A DNA stretch of 64,000 nucleotides from Nemertoderma westbladi (lineage: Eukaryota; Xenacoelomorpha; Nemertodermatida; Nemertodermatidae). The notes under the pieces are model-generated. The model did not search any database, was not told where the DNA came from, and worked only from the letters and a program-made list of their open reading frames with translations. Numbering within the stretch: the stretch's first letter is position 1; each line of letters opens with the position of its first letter. Positions 37,978 to 49,966 of the stretch are shown here, piece by piece. The stretch is taken from NCBI GenBank assembly GCA_032718475.1, contig JAUCBJ010001294.1:1-64000 (forward strand), written 5' to 3'. Both the position numbers and the translations under genes were made by a program.

Positions 37978-40533
37978 CTAATATAACAATAATAATAATA
38001 TAGGTATAAAAGGCAACTTACTGCCTTATTTGTTATCGTTCGATTAATAATTATATAATTAGGCCTACTCTGGGAAAATTTAAGGAAAGGAGCAGGTTAC
38101 AATAGCGGTGGTTTCTAACCAAAACAATAAACGAAACTAGATTTCTTAATCAACGGAAAGGAGCAGGGGGCAGTAACGGTATTTTCTAACTTTCAATAAA
38201 CGAAACAACCCTTATAAATGGTGTAGGGTACCACGACAATTAATAAAAAAAAAATTTCGAAATTTTTTTCAACTATCGTTACCGGTACGGTATTATTCGA
38301 ATTATTATTAATATTTTTCGATGATTACAGAAATCGGGTTTTTTTTATAGGCATAAGATAAGCCTAAGGTGCCCAAACGTCTATCGGGACGGTATGGCTG
38401 AGAAGTTTGTCAAAACTGACAGACAGACAGTCTAGATTTGGTCAAACTCAAAATCACCGACCAGGAAACCCCCTCGGAATTTTTAGACGGGTGGTGTACT
38501 TATTAATTTTTTTACAACCAGTTTGAATAATCCCTAGATTAGTAGATTTATAAAAAAATGGCGGGAAGTTTTGAAAACTTGGAATGTCTTTTTCTCGAAA
38601 AGTAGTATTTTTAGACACACAGATACACTTTTCTGAGGAACTACTGGATGAAATCCCATGAAATTTTCAGGAAATATTCACAACAACGATTGGCCTACGT
38701 ATGCATGACTAGAAATTTGTTTGTTGGGTGCTTTCTTAAGAAGTTAGTAAGAAAACAGTTGTTGAAATTTCGAGTTTTTAGTAAAAAACCGTGCATTGTT
38801 TGCAAAAATTGCCGTAAAAAATTTAAAAGTAAAAAAAAAGTAAAGAATTTTTTAAAATTTTTAACTTTTTAGTCTTGCTCATTTCCGTATGGTTGCTATA
38901 CAGCTGAAAACCTGTAAAATGCCTGCAAAATTTCAGGAAATTTTATTTACGAGTTCTCTCAGAAAGGTACATTTTGTTTAATAGGCCTAGTAAAACATTA
39001 AAGAAAACCTTAGGGTAACATACAATCTTAATCAAGGGATAGGGTTAGTGGAGGGGAGACTACGCACACTACGCAGTGGAGGGTTTGTCTAGAACCAAAA
39101 CAATAAACGATAACTCAATAACACAGATAGGAGTGGGGGGGGGGGGGGGACTGGACGCAATAAAAATTAATCTCTTTCCAGGGGAAATTCGACGCCAATA
39201 ACAGATGATTACTCTCAATAATAAAACTGTAACCTGTTCTATTGTGTTTAGTTTATTGGTTTGGTTAAAATAACGTCTCACTGTAACCTGCTCCTTTCCC
39301 AAAATTGAGCATTTGACATTGAGGCGGGATATTACTTCGACAGAGGCGGGTTTTGCGTCCACCCCCCCCCCCCCCCCCCCCCCATGTATCCAATAACATA
39401 GGTTACAATCTTATTTTTGCAATAAGAAAATACAAGAGGTGCGGTTATGAACTGTAACTGCCTTATTACTTATGGCGGTAATAGCACTGGACCTGCATAC
39501 AGAACTGAGGTGTAACTGGCGGTAGCGGCACTACTTTTCGCGTAAATCAATTCGAATTCGCCAGCATCAAGAAATATAATGATAAACTATTACGGTATAT
39601 GATGCATCTACGGTGGCACTTTCATTAACAATAAAACTTACAAATACACATTAGATACAAATTGCATAAAAATAGAGGTCGTTTAGAAAAATATTAATAA
39701 AGGGTTGCTTGAGTATTTTACTAAAAATGTTAATTAGTAAATCCATATGAACAATAATAAAATACAAATAAGTAACATAAAAAGTTTCAGCGTCTAATTG
39801 TATGACTTCCTGAAAAGTTGAATTAATCAAAACAATTTCAGTTTTTACTATTCAGAAATATAAATTGACAATTGTACTAAAACAAAAAACCCCACGATAA
39901 TAGCCATTAACATGGTCATATAATGGGTCAAAAAGTGCGTACGCATAGCATAGTAATGCCGTACTGTACCGCTGTAAAGTATACAAGTAATCAAATGGAA
40001 GGAAAGTGATGTACTACCGGTATATCTGTATTTAATGTTGTAAGATGAAGAGCTCTTATCTTATGTATCTAACTAAACGATTCGTTAAAATCCAGTGGAT
40101 GTCAAATAATTTAAAGAGCGTGGTCGACTGTTTAGTAAGCGGTATGCCATTCAACGATTAGATGATGTTAATGTTAACAAATAATTTAAACAATTTTTGA
40201 GTTGTTTGTCAGTTTGTAATAATAGGTTTAACCCTATATTTCCGACTTTCAAGTGCTTTTTAGACTAATACGATTTTTATGAATTAATAAAACTATATAA
40301 ATAAAATAAAAAAATATAGTACCGGTACCAGCAATACTAATATCGGTACAATATATTGTATATATATATATGAGTAACTTTATGACTAATATTATTATAT
40401 TGTATAATTATAAAAATATTATAACAATAATATTATTATATATATGAAATATACCGGTATATTATAATATAATAATATAATTATAATAATATTATTATAC
40501 TGTATATTCTATATCCGATATACCGGCACTCAC
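37978..40533 (-). other. Argonaute intron 1 (with MITE copies)
   Basis: A 2556-bp intron from donor AAG|GTGAGT to acceptor TAG. It holds partial and full copies of the ACTGGACGCAA MITE family (about 38075-38215, 39130-39372), a 22-nt C run (39362-39383), and AT-rich microsatellite-like DNA (about 40370-40500). No exon is seen. Confidence 0.6.
39130..39372. mobile_element. MITE of the ACTGGACGCAA family
   Basis: About 240 bp with inverted ends ACTGGACGCAA / TTTTGCGTCCA, each abutting a poly-G or poly-C run. Diagnostic inner words are CCAGGGGAAATTCGACGC, GATTACTCTCAA, AACCTGCTCCTTTCCC and GAGGCGGGATATTA. The most complete relative is at 60327-60560 in the opposite orientation. Decayed copies lie at 5745-5915, 38075-38215 and 58505-58612. 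Confidence 0.7.
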
Positions 40534-41340
40534 CTTCAATCCTTTCACCTCCTTTGTGAATTTAACCCTCTGACTGTCAGTTAACGGCCGTTTCAACTCA
40601 GTCTGCTCGATCTCTAGAACCTCGCAAACGAAATCGATAACCGACTGCCCCTTATAGAACGCCGTGGCCGACACGTCTATATTAAGCATCATCTTCCACA
40701 TGGAGGGGCGGACGCTTTGATGGAATCCGAACCAAACCTCCCTGCCGCCCCCCAACGGGTGGTAGTAGCCCGCCGGCGAGCTGAAGAAACTCCTACCCAC
40801 GGGGGTGTACGACATCGACGGAAGATGTCGCATTATAACATCGAGCGCTTGAATAGCTTCAAAGGGGATAGTCCGTGACTTACCGTTCAGAGCTTGCTCA
40901 AGGTCGTACAACGAAACTCGAGACATAATCTTAACGGTGACCTTAAAGGTTCGATCCCTGCCCTCTCCTGGTAGCGTTACTTCCAGTTCAACACGCCCTT
41001 GACCGATAGGAAGAGGTTCCCGGCTGTATAAATTCTTCCGTCCGTCGAACACAGGTCTCTGATTGTTGAATATTTTCGAGGTATAAGCCTGCACCATAGT
41101 CTCTACTATCTCTCGGTTAACGCGTCGAGGACATTTGTCCGGGACAATGCTGACGTCATAGTGGTATATCTCTCCTTTGGGGAGGGTTATCTGGAAGTGG
41201 TTGGCTTTTAGGTTGATGTGTCGGCCCTCTGTACCCTTGTTGGGGCGCAGTGGAGGTTGCCACACGTCTACTGCCGGTGTAGACGTCGGTAGCACAGGTA
41301 TGTGGGAGACACCCGCTACTGTGGTCCCGATCGAAGCCAT
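40534..41340 (-). CDS. AGO2-like: Argonaute exon 1: N domain, linker 1 and start of PAZ
   Basis: This exon is 807 nt (269 codons) ending in phase 0 at AAG|GTGAGT. It encodes a short variable N-terminus, then the N domain ([31 protein letters not shown]), linker 1 ([38 protein letters not shown]) and the start of PAZ ([28 protein letters not shown]). These are hallmarks of the AGO (miRNA/siRNA) clade rather than PIWI clade. The ATG at 41340-41338 is chosen because an in-frame TAG lies 18 nt upstream. A further 5' non-coding exon is possible. All four exons sum to about 886 residues, against 859 in human AGO2. Argonautes bind 20-23-nt guides and silence complementary RNAs. Confidence 0.96.
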
Positions 41341-41989
41341 TCTGTCCTCAGATAACTACCAGTGTACAGGAGTACCGGTAAGTCTAGAAGTCTATCGTAA
41401 CGAACAGGTAACTTCGCGGAGACTGGGAGATGCCCCGTGTCTATCACCAAACGAATACCGCCAGCCACGAGTGAATGAATTCAACAATCGACAGGTTTAT
41501 CTGTTTATGTCCAGGTCCACCACTAACTATGCAAATGCGATACCGATAATAAACAATTATGTCTGTATGCTGTATGTAGGGCCTAATGCAGAATGGTAGG
41601 CCTATTATAACTGTATTAGGTTATACTCGAAGAGTTGTAGGACGTGCCACGTACCGGCAGTGCAGCGATAGTCAGAATTAAATGAGCAGATAAAATAAGG
41701 ACTAAAAAACAGCTAAAGGCTCATTCCTGTTTGGGGGCCTCCATCTGTCCATTCTATACTATTATTATACAGTTATAGTCTTATTGCCCCACCCATCTGC
41801 CCATGCTGCCATGTCTGCATGTTCCATACATCACCTCTTCTTTAATATCAGGGTCATTAACATATGCTGATATGGAACATGCTGGACCTGGAACACAGTA
41901 GAAAAGAAACATCATCATCACTAGTCGCTATTCTTTTAAACAGTCTTTAGACTCTGCTTTCTTATCAAGACATAGTACCGTATCATAAC
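41341..41989. promoter_or_regulatory. Argonaute 5' flank
   Basis: The only sequence between the Argonaute ATG and the P-like transposon is about 650 bp. The promoter or 5' UTR must lie here or beyond the transposon. No TATA box was identified; the call is positional. Confidence 0.25.
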
Positions 41990-42395
41990 CATGGAATACT
42001 AAATATACACGGAACCAGATAGATGTCCGATTTCACGAGTCATTCTTTTTATTGCTTTAATCTATTGTACTCGATGCATGAATAAAAATTTTGAAAAAAA
42101 AATAGGTGGTCATCGATCTCGTTGCCATGGCAACAGAGATTAAATTGTTGCGTGCATCACTATCTAAATCGCTATATCGTCAACACTACTTGGCTAAGTA
42201 ATTCCATAGTAACTATGATATAACGCATTACTGTAGTTCTAGAAGGCCTTGGTTGTACAATACAATTTCACAAGGTTAAACGAAACGACAGTGCGAAATC
42301 AGATTAGAACATACAGTACTGTATACCACACCTCTATAGCTAAGATTAAAACACACCTTGTCCTACCTACAGTACAGTATATAAATTAATAACGA

Positions 42396-42776
42396 ATGCC
42401 TCGTGTTTGTTGTGTACCTAATTGTGGGGTGAGGGCCAGGCCTAGTGCTACGGTATACTGTATACCCAAGGACACATCAACTAGGGACAAGTGGCTTAAA
42501 GCAGTGAGAAAGCCAGGGGTGTTTTTATGCGACAGTTTTGGTGTCTGTTGCAGACATTTTTCACAAAGCGACTTCATTGCTAAGCCATTTAAAAGAAAAG
42601 AGCTGAGAGATTCCGCTGTGCCATCATTATATCTACCAGGATCAGAGAAGAGTGAAACAACACTTTCTAAACGTGTTAACTTCTATGGTAGACGCAAAAA
42701 ACCAACAAACCGGATAACACTGACAAAGGACTTCGATAGGGACCAAGAGTCAAAATTTAGAGACTTGGATCAACTG
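42396..42776 (+). CDS. P-like transposase exon 1: THAP DNA-binding domain
   Basis: The N-terminal 127 residues start MPRVCCVPNCG. A C2CH zinc finger is visible: Cys near residues 5/10 (CVPNC), then CCRHF about 48 residues later. The AVPSLYLP motif matches the AVPTIF box of THAP domains. Conserved aromatic and Pro positions (YCIPKD, DKWLKAV) are also present. THAP domains bind transposon ends in P elements and THAP9. The donor CTG|GTGGGT at 42776/42777 in phase 0 is inferred, joining an exon at 43213. If unspliced, the frame would run on to a stop at 42825-42827. The element lies 650 bp upstream of Argonaute, in opposite orientation. Confidence 0.82.
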
Positions 42777-43212
42777 GTGGGTGTGACAGTTACTTACAAA
42801 AAGTATTTCAGTACCCATTTTAAGTAAGCTAAGTACGCTAAGGCGAGCCTTAGTGTACTGGTATCATTAGGCAATGGTGTCTGTCTGGTTAATTTTTGAG
42901 AGCCTTTTCTGCTCGGCTGCTATTGATGCTTATTCAATTCAATTCAATTCAATGTAATAGTTTGTAAGTTGTACCATCTGTCTCGGATCAATGCACCAGT
43001 ATGTCGCTAGGGGGCGCTAACGATCTGAATGTTTTTCTTAATATGGAATTTTAAAAAATTTGGCATGCGTAGTATACTGCTTACTAGTAATCGTTCTTAT
43101 TCTCCACGGTCTGTCTGCGGGGTGAGCCTGTCTGTCTGTCTACACGTTTGAAACCTTGATAGAGTATATATAGAGTACCATAGAATATAGACCAATATTC
43201 CTCATTTTGCAG

Positions 43213-45456
43213 ACTTGGGATGCTCAAGCTATAAACAAATGGTTTAGAGAGGATGAAGTGTTTAACAATCGGAATGTAAGCATATTTTGCTATGGCAAAG
43301 AGGGAGCTATGTGTATTTCGGAAACATTCCCAGAGGCACCTGAATGTAGCTACATAATCAATGTATCGCATGATGTCTTTGATGTTTACCGTAATGGGAG
43401 TACAATTCCATTATCAAATTTCAGTTTTTTGGATAGAAGGCTCGGTGGATTTGAAAAAGTCAAATGCAAGAGTGTGTTATACAGACTGATGAATGAAATA
43501 AAAAACTACCAAGATCCAAAGTATGATAACGAAATCATCCGCTTCCTTGTGAGAAACCAGCATTGCCGTCGGGTTTTAAGTTTCGAACCTTCATTGATTA
43601 AGAAAGCACTTATGATTAGATATAGAAGTAAGGCAGCCTACGAGGAACTCTTGTCTGTCTTTCCTCAGTTCCCTAGTCTATCTGTTTTGGAGAAAATAAT
43701 TAAAGGATCCATCGATTCATACAAACTTCTCCAGAAAATGAAGATGGACAAAAACGTTGTTGTGTATTTGGACGAAATTCACTTGCAGAAAGAGGCGGTT
43801 TTTGAACATGGTGGTGTTACAGAATCGGATATAGGATCTTTGAATAGTTTTATGGTTAGAGGTCTGAGTCATGGCCAACCATTAGTAGTGAAATCTGTAC
43901 CCACTGCAACCGCTATGACAGGACGGGAGATAATTAGTAACTTAGAAGAAGTTTGCAGCAACCTAAGATCAGTCCAAACATCGCCACGAGTGGTGACAAG
44001 TGATAATTCACCAACAAACGCTAATGCTATATTTAAGCATTTTGACAATTCAGACATTTTACAAGGTATCATTCCGCTCTTCGATTATAACCATCTATTA
44101 AAGAATACCAGGAATAATTGGTTCAAACTAGGCATCTTTGTTTTACCACAGTTCAGTTGACAGTTTAAGAATGATACGATTGAACTTTCACCAGGTAGTG
44201 AAGCAAAGGTTAGTGATGTGGCCGAAGTTTATTGTTTGGACACTTCTCATAATACTACCGCTCATTTACGACGAGCACCCAAGCTAACATTCTCGACATT
44301 ACATGTCCAGAAGAAAAAACAAAACACTCAGCTTATGTTAAATCTTTACAGCGATTGTACAGAGAGTGCTCTGAGATATTATATTGACAGAAACAGTCCG
44401 ACAGCAAATTTTGTGCGATTGATGAGGTTATTTTGGGCATTTATGAACACCAAAACTAGGAATCCGAAGACATCCACTATGTATACTGAGACACACCACA
44501 AAGACCAGATTGAGAGACGAAGTTTCTTGAAATACTTTGGCGATTGGGTGGAGGTGGAGGCATGGCGAGATTCGGGAAAGCCAGGTCTATCACCTCAAAC
44601 CTTTAACGCCCTCCTATTGACTGTGCGCAATACAGAGAAAGTGTTTAAACTCGTGTTTGGATACAGCTTGTTTAACACTCATTTCCTTGGAGACGATGCA
44701 TTGGAGTTACATTACTCTAAATATAGACAAATGTCTGGTGGCCGGTTTCTAATTGCTCTTCGAGACGCTCTAAACTCCAATAAAATTTTATCAATACGAC
44801 TAATCATAGATGAAGACCTCGAAGTATCCGACTTTCTGTTGAAGAAAGATTTCCACAATGAAGCCGCGTTGTTATTCGATGAAGTGTCTGAAATTGTGGA
44901 TGAAGATGAGTTTCGTTGTCTAACTGTCAATGAAGAATCTCTAGATATTGTTGAATACATCTCAGGATGGATTGTGAAAACAGTAGGGGTCAACTGCCTA
45001 CACTGTAATTTAAACGGTACAAATGACATCATTAGCGATTCTAAAAGAAGTGGGTCTACATCTAATGAGTCATCTCGCCACTTTCTACATGATATAAATC
45101 GCGGTGGTTTAACCATTCCACATCAAAATCTTGTCAACTTCGTTTGTAATTGCCTCGGTAACCTAGAACTAGCTTATAAATTCCTGCAAAAAAATATTAA
45201 AGATGACAAATTCATATCAGCCGAAGTTCTCTTTCAGTATCTACAAATGCTTCCAGTAGATTCTTTGCATACAAGATCAATAATTTGCGATATTCACTCC
45301 AGTCATTTCTCGAAATTTTTACGCAAAATTATCAACGTGTTTCTGAAGGCACAGAGAAATCACTTGGCTGAGCTAATAGCTGAGAAAGAAAGCTACAAGA
45401 CTGGGTTGGACGGTTTTAAGGCGCCTCAGCGAAACAAGGGAAGGAAATTGATCTGA
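43213..45456 (+). pseudogene. P-like transposase exon 2, catalytic core, one nonsense codon
   Basis: The acceptor TTTTGCAG|ACTTGG (AG at 43211-43212) opens a frame running to 45456, broken only by a TGA at 44158-44160. Visible P-transposase features are YLDEIHLQ (first catalytic Asp), VVTSDNSPTNANA (second catalytic Asp region), DYNHLLKNTRNNW, the FWAFMNTKTRNPKT insertion-domain stretch and EYISGWIVKTV near the C-terminus. The region matches the THAP9/P-element transposase plan of RNase H-like core with an inserted GTP-binding-type domain. The TGA falls in conserved sequence with no obvious intron to remove it, so this copy is probably inactive. Readthrough or assembly error is possible. Confidence 0.85.
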
Positions 45457-45782
45457 AGCGCCGGTTGGAGGAATAAGAAAAATAATGCTGGGTTACAGAG
45501 CAGATTAGGCAACTTATTGATGAAACGGAAGCTATAGTGTATGTATATCGCTTTAACCTTTGAACAAATTTGGAAGCAATATTTACTGTATTTTCACTCA
45601 TCGTTGTTGAAATAAAGGCAAAAAATGAAAAATGTCTGTTGCCTTGGCAACGAGATCGATGACCACCAATTTTTTTTTCAAAATTTTTATTCATGCATCG
45701 AGTACAATAGATTAAAGCAATAAAAAGAATGACTCGTGAAATCGGACATCTATCTGGTTCCATGTATATTTAGTATTCCATG

Positions 45783-46591
45783 TAGGGCTCGATCGGAGTT
45801 GGGATTTGGCCGGAGCCGGAGCAGGAGCCGGAGTTGGACAATTTGGCCGGAGCCGGAGCAGGAGCCGGAGTTTTTCAAAAATTTTAAAAATTTAATTATT
45901 TGTTAAAAAATAAATAAAGTATATATGGTTATCGTTCGCCAATCGCTCATAATCAATCATACTGTAGGTCTAATTAATTTCATAATTTATAGATTTACGA
46001 ATTTTCAATTTAAAATTTAAGTAATTAATTTATCACAGACAGACGGCTTGACGCTGACGGCTAAAAATTACCTACAGTACCTAACTCACTAACTGTCTAA
46101 TTGTGGTAGAGCAGTCTGGCAGTAGTAGAGGTGTGTACTGTAGCTGTACTGCTGTAGGTACAGAGGTAGCCTACCGTACAGCCGTACGTGTACCAGTACT
46201 GCAGTACAGTATGCTGGCATGACTGTGGTGGTACAGTCAGACAGTGTACAATCATAGCATTTACAATTTTTTACAGTAGGGCCTATCTGTAATAGTCTGC
46301 TAGTCAGCCAGCTGGCCAGTCACCAGTACCAGTACTGCAGTACAGTCAACAGTCAGTCAGTAATTAATTGACTTTAAGTAAATACTGCAGTATTATGCTT
46401 GATATTGAAGCAGTTCTACAGTACTTCTGTACTTATAGTGTAAATAATGGTTCAGATTAGAATAAGCACGAAATATAATACTTTATTAAAAAATTAACTC
46501 CGGCAATATATTTACCGGAGCCGGAGCAGGAGCCGGAGATGCCAAAATGGCCGGAGCCGGAGCCGGAGGCCGGAGCTCCGATCGAGCCCTA
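45783..46591. mobile_element. hAT-like MITE copy 1 (TAGGGCTCGATCGGAG ends)
   Basis: 809 bp with inverted ends TAGGGCTCGATCGGAG / CTCCGATCGAGCCCTA and an exact 8-bp duplication ATTCCATG (45775-45782 and 46592-46599). Both are typical of the hAT superfamily. Sub-terminal GGCCGGAGCCGGAGCAGGAG repeats occur at both ends. The interior is AT-rich with CAGTACTGCAGTAC palindromes. No coding capacity. It is inserted in the right terminus of the P-like element. Confidence 0.88.
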
Positions 46592-47744
46592 ATTCCATGG
46601 TATAACCTTTTTCAGTAACCCATTCTCGAGGCTTTATCTCATCTCTGGAGTCCGAGTACACCTTGCAGTACAGTAGGGAACATACCCTTAAATAAGCTCC
46701 AAAAGTGGGTTCTTATTTAAGGAAAATGGCTCTTATTTAGGGGTTTTTGGACCTTTTTTGGATATTTTTTCGATATAATATGCAATAACTTGTTTCAGGA
46801 AAAAATACCGCATAATTTTATTTCACATTGTAAAAGTTGGGTCTTTCTTGAACATAAAGCAAAAAACCATAAAACATTTCACCATCCGGTTTTTTTCTAC
46901 AAGCGTTTTAAAATTGCATCAAAAATACGACTAGTTCCTAAATAAGGGAGATTTTTTAAATTTACCTTATTTAAGATATTGAAATTGTACACATAAATAC
47001 TAAAAGTCCCTAAATAAGAACTTTTTGACCTGGGTTTCTTATTTAGGAATACAATTGTATTCCAAAATCTGCACATTCCTTAAATAAAATAAATATTCCT
47101 TATTCATTACAGTATGTGTCAGTGTGTTACACTTCTTTCATAATTCTTTGATTTATGTCAGTCTGTATATTGTTAATTGTTGGGTTAAGGATAAGGACTA
47201 TGGTTGCACTGCACTCTATAAATCTAATGAAATTGCTAGCACTGGCATTCTTACCTCACACGGTAGCATAGAATAGCCCATTGATATTCAAAAGAATAGC
47301 CCATCGCCCATCTGAGCGCACATACATTGTCACATATTTCGATGAGACATGGCTGTCAAGTATCTGGACATCGCCGTACAGTTTCGAAAAACGAACTTGT
47401 ATCCTGCATTTCCTCTTCTGCTCCGCGTTACGCCCCACTTAGATGGATTGTCCACAATGTTGTACTTGAAAGGTGTGAAAAAAGTGAAAAACCAATGTCA
47501 ATGTCATGTCAATAGGTACAAAGATGGTTTGATCAGGCAGCTGATAGACGTTATGAAGGTTAAAGATGATGACTGCAGGACTGGATGACGTTTTGGCTCA
47601 TCTGGCTCAGGCAGGAGTGGGACACGTTCGTGGAACCTTTGCGCAGCATGAAGTGAGTAAAGCCTTAGCTAGCCCTAGCTGATAGCCCCCCCCCCCCCCC
47701 CCCATTAACATGTTGTCTTTCGTTAGTCAGAGGTCGTTCAACAC

Positions 47745-47998
47745 AATACTCGTCTCCTTAATTTGCCTCATTGCGTTCGTTTGTTTTTTACCAAACTTCA
47801 GATTATTTCTAATCTTTTGACAGACTACATACATACTACTGTACTAAGTTTCGTTTAATTTCATCAGGGAATGACCGAGTTATTTATTAGCGATACAAAA
47901 TTTACAACAACGACAGACAACTCGTTAATAACACCCATATAATAGTTAATAGCACCCCCAGCTAAGGCTTCGCTCACTTGAACGTGGCTCTCCCCCAC
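47745..47998. repeat. Dispersed repeat, second copy
   Basis: Same family as 20995-21352: shared TTTACCAAACTTC, AAGTTTCGTTTAA, GACAGACAACTCGTTAA and GCTAAGGCTTCGCTCACTT. A C run (about 47687-47703) precedes it. Confidence 0.6.
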
Positions 47999-48014
47999 AT
48001 TCAATCCGGTTCGA

Positions 48015-49735
48015 CGCAGTTTGTTGCTCATTCTTGCTTATTGCTGCTCATTGTGCTTTATTATTTCTCGTTGTTGGTCATTTTTCCTCATTGTTGGTCA
48101 TTGTTGCTCGTTGTTGGTCATTGTTGCTTGTTGGTGCTCATTGTTGCTCGTTAGTTGTACTTTATTATTGCTCATTATTGCTCGTTGTACTCTATTATTG
48201 CTCGTTGTTGCTCATTATTGCTCATTGTTACTCATTGTTGCTCGTTGTTGCACTTTATTATTGCTCGTTCAATCGTTGTTCCTCATTGTTGCTCGTTGTT
48301 TCTCGTTGTTGTACTTTATTATTGCTCATTGTTGCTCGTTGTTGCTCAATATTACTCGTTGTTGCTCGTTCAGTCGTTGTTGCTCATTGTTGTACCCTAT
48401 TATTGCTCATTGTTGCTCAATATAACTCGTTGTTGCTCAATATAACTCGTTGTTGCTCGTTCAGTCGTTGTTGCTCATTATTGCTCGTTATTTCTCGTTG
48501 TTGCTTATTGTTGCTCGTTGTTGTTCTTTATTATTGCTCATTGTTGCTCGTTGTACTCTATTATTGCTCGTTGTTGCTCATTATTGCTCATTGTTGCTCG
48601 TTGTTGTACTTTATTATTGCTCGTTCAATCGTTGTTCCTCATTGTTGCTCATTGTTTCTCGTTGTTGTACTTTATTATTGCTCATTGTTGCTCAATATTA
48701 CTCGTTGTTGCTCGTTCAGTCGTTGTTGCTCATTGTTGTACTTTATTATTGCTCGTTCAATCGTCATTCCTCATTGTTGCTCGTTGTTTCTCGTTGTTGT
48801 ACTTTATTATTGCTCATTGTTGCTCAATATTACTCGTTGTTGCTCGTTCAGTCGTTGTTGCTCATTGTTGTACTTTATTATTGCTCATTGTTTCTCAATT
48901 GTTGCTCGTTGTTGTACTTTATTATTGCTCATTGTTTCTCAATATAACTCGTTGTTGCTCAATATAACTCGTTGTTGCTCGTTCAGTCGTTGTTGCTCAT
49001 TATTGCTCGTTGTTGTTCTTTATTATTGCTCATTGTTGCTCAGTGTTTCTCATTGTTGCTCAATGTCGAATGTTACTCGTTGTTATACTTTATTATTGCT
49101 CAACGTTACTCGTTGTTACTCATTGTCATTGTTGCTCATTGTTACTCGTTGTTCCTCGTGTCCTAATTATTGGTCGTTGTTTCTCGTTGTTGTACTTTAT
49201 TATTGCTCGTTCAGTCGTTGTTCCTCATTGTTGCTCGCTGTTTCTCGTTGTTGCTCGTTGTTGTACTTTATTATTGCTCATTGTTGCTTGTTGTTTTTCA
49301 ATGTTACTCGTTGTTGCTCATTGCATTGTTGCTCGTTGTTTCTCAATGTTACTCGTTGTTGCTCATTGCATTGTTGCTCGTTGTTGCTCGTTCAGTCGTT
49401 GTTCCTCATTATTTCTCATTGTTGTTCGTTGTTTCTCACTGTTGCTCATTGTTGCTCGTTGTTGTACTTTATTATTGCTCATTTTTGCTCGTTGTTGCTC
49501 AATGTTACTCGTAGTTCGTAGTTGCTCATTGTTACTTGTTGTTGCTCATTGTTGCTCGTTCAGTCCTTGTTCCTCATTATTGCTCGTTGTTGTACTTTAT
49601 TATTGCTCATTGTTGCACAATGTTACTCGTTGTTGCTCGTTGTTACTCGTTGTTGCTCGTTGGTTTGTTACTCATTGTTCATTTGTTGCTCGTTGTTGCT
49701 TATTGTTGGTCATTGTTGCTCGTTGTGCATTTTTG
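48015..49735. repeat. Degenerate 10-bp tandem repeat (TTGTTGCTCA/G)
   Basis: The unit is roughly GTTGCTCATT or GTTGCTCGTT, with longer modules containing GTACTTTATTATTGCTC and GCTCGTTCAGTCGTT. All plus-strand frames are open for hundreds of codons (Leu/Cys/Ser-rich, up to 495 codons) simply because the unit lacks stops. No start context, intron or homology supports a protein. Confidence 0.88.
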
Positions 49736-49966
49736 CACCTATCCAATTAAGCTCAGAAGCTCCCTTGTCTCTGCATCTTGCAATGTCCTGTCAAGGTTAG
49801 GCAGGCAGGTAGGTCATAAACTGTCATATCATAAGCAGATAAGTGCAGAAGGAGGACGGGGCTGGGAGACGAGGTTAAAAGAGACATTATATAAGGATAT
49901 TTAATTTAGTTTATTTAATTTAATATATGAGAAATGAGAAATATTTAATTTATTTAAGGAGTAGGG

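Larger units (their letters stand above)
41990..46599 (+). mobile_element. P-like DNA transposon (THAP transposase), interrupted by a hAT-like MITE
   Basis: The terminal inverted repeats are 148 bp (41990-42137 and 45635-45782), nearly identical, starting CATGGAATACTAAATATAC. A MITE (45783-46591) has split the last bases on the right; the duplicated ATTCCATG restores the end at 46599. The flanking 7-mers TCATAAC (41983-41989) and GTATAAC (46600-46606) match at 5 of 7 positions and may be a decayed 7-bp target duplication. The element encodes a THAP-domain transposase on the plus strand. Without the MITE it is about 3.8 kb. Confidence 0.88.

Noticed and set aside
44066-44155. Small intron removing the TGA in the P-like transposase
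   Set aside because: The only GT upstream would delete the conserved DYNHLLKNTRNN region, and the acceptor context does not fit; a nonsense mutation is simpler.
48021-49904. 495-codon Leu/Cys/Ser-rich open frame
   Set aside because: Generated by the TTGTTGCTC repeat; all three plus frames are similarly open.
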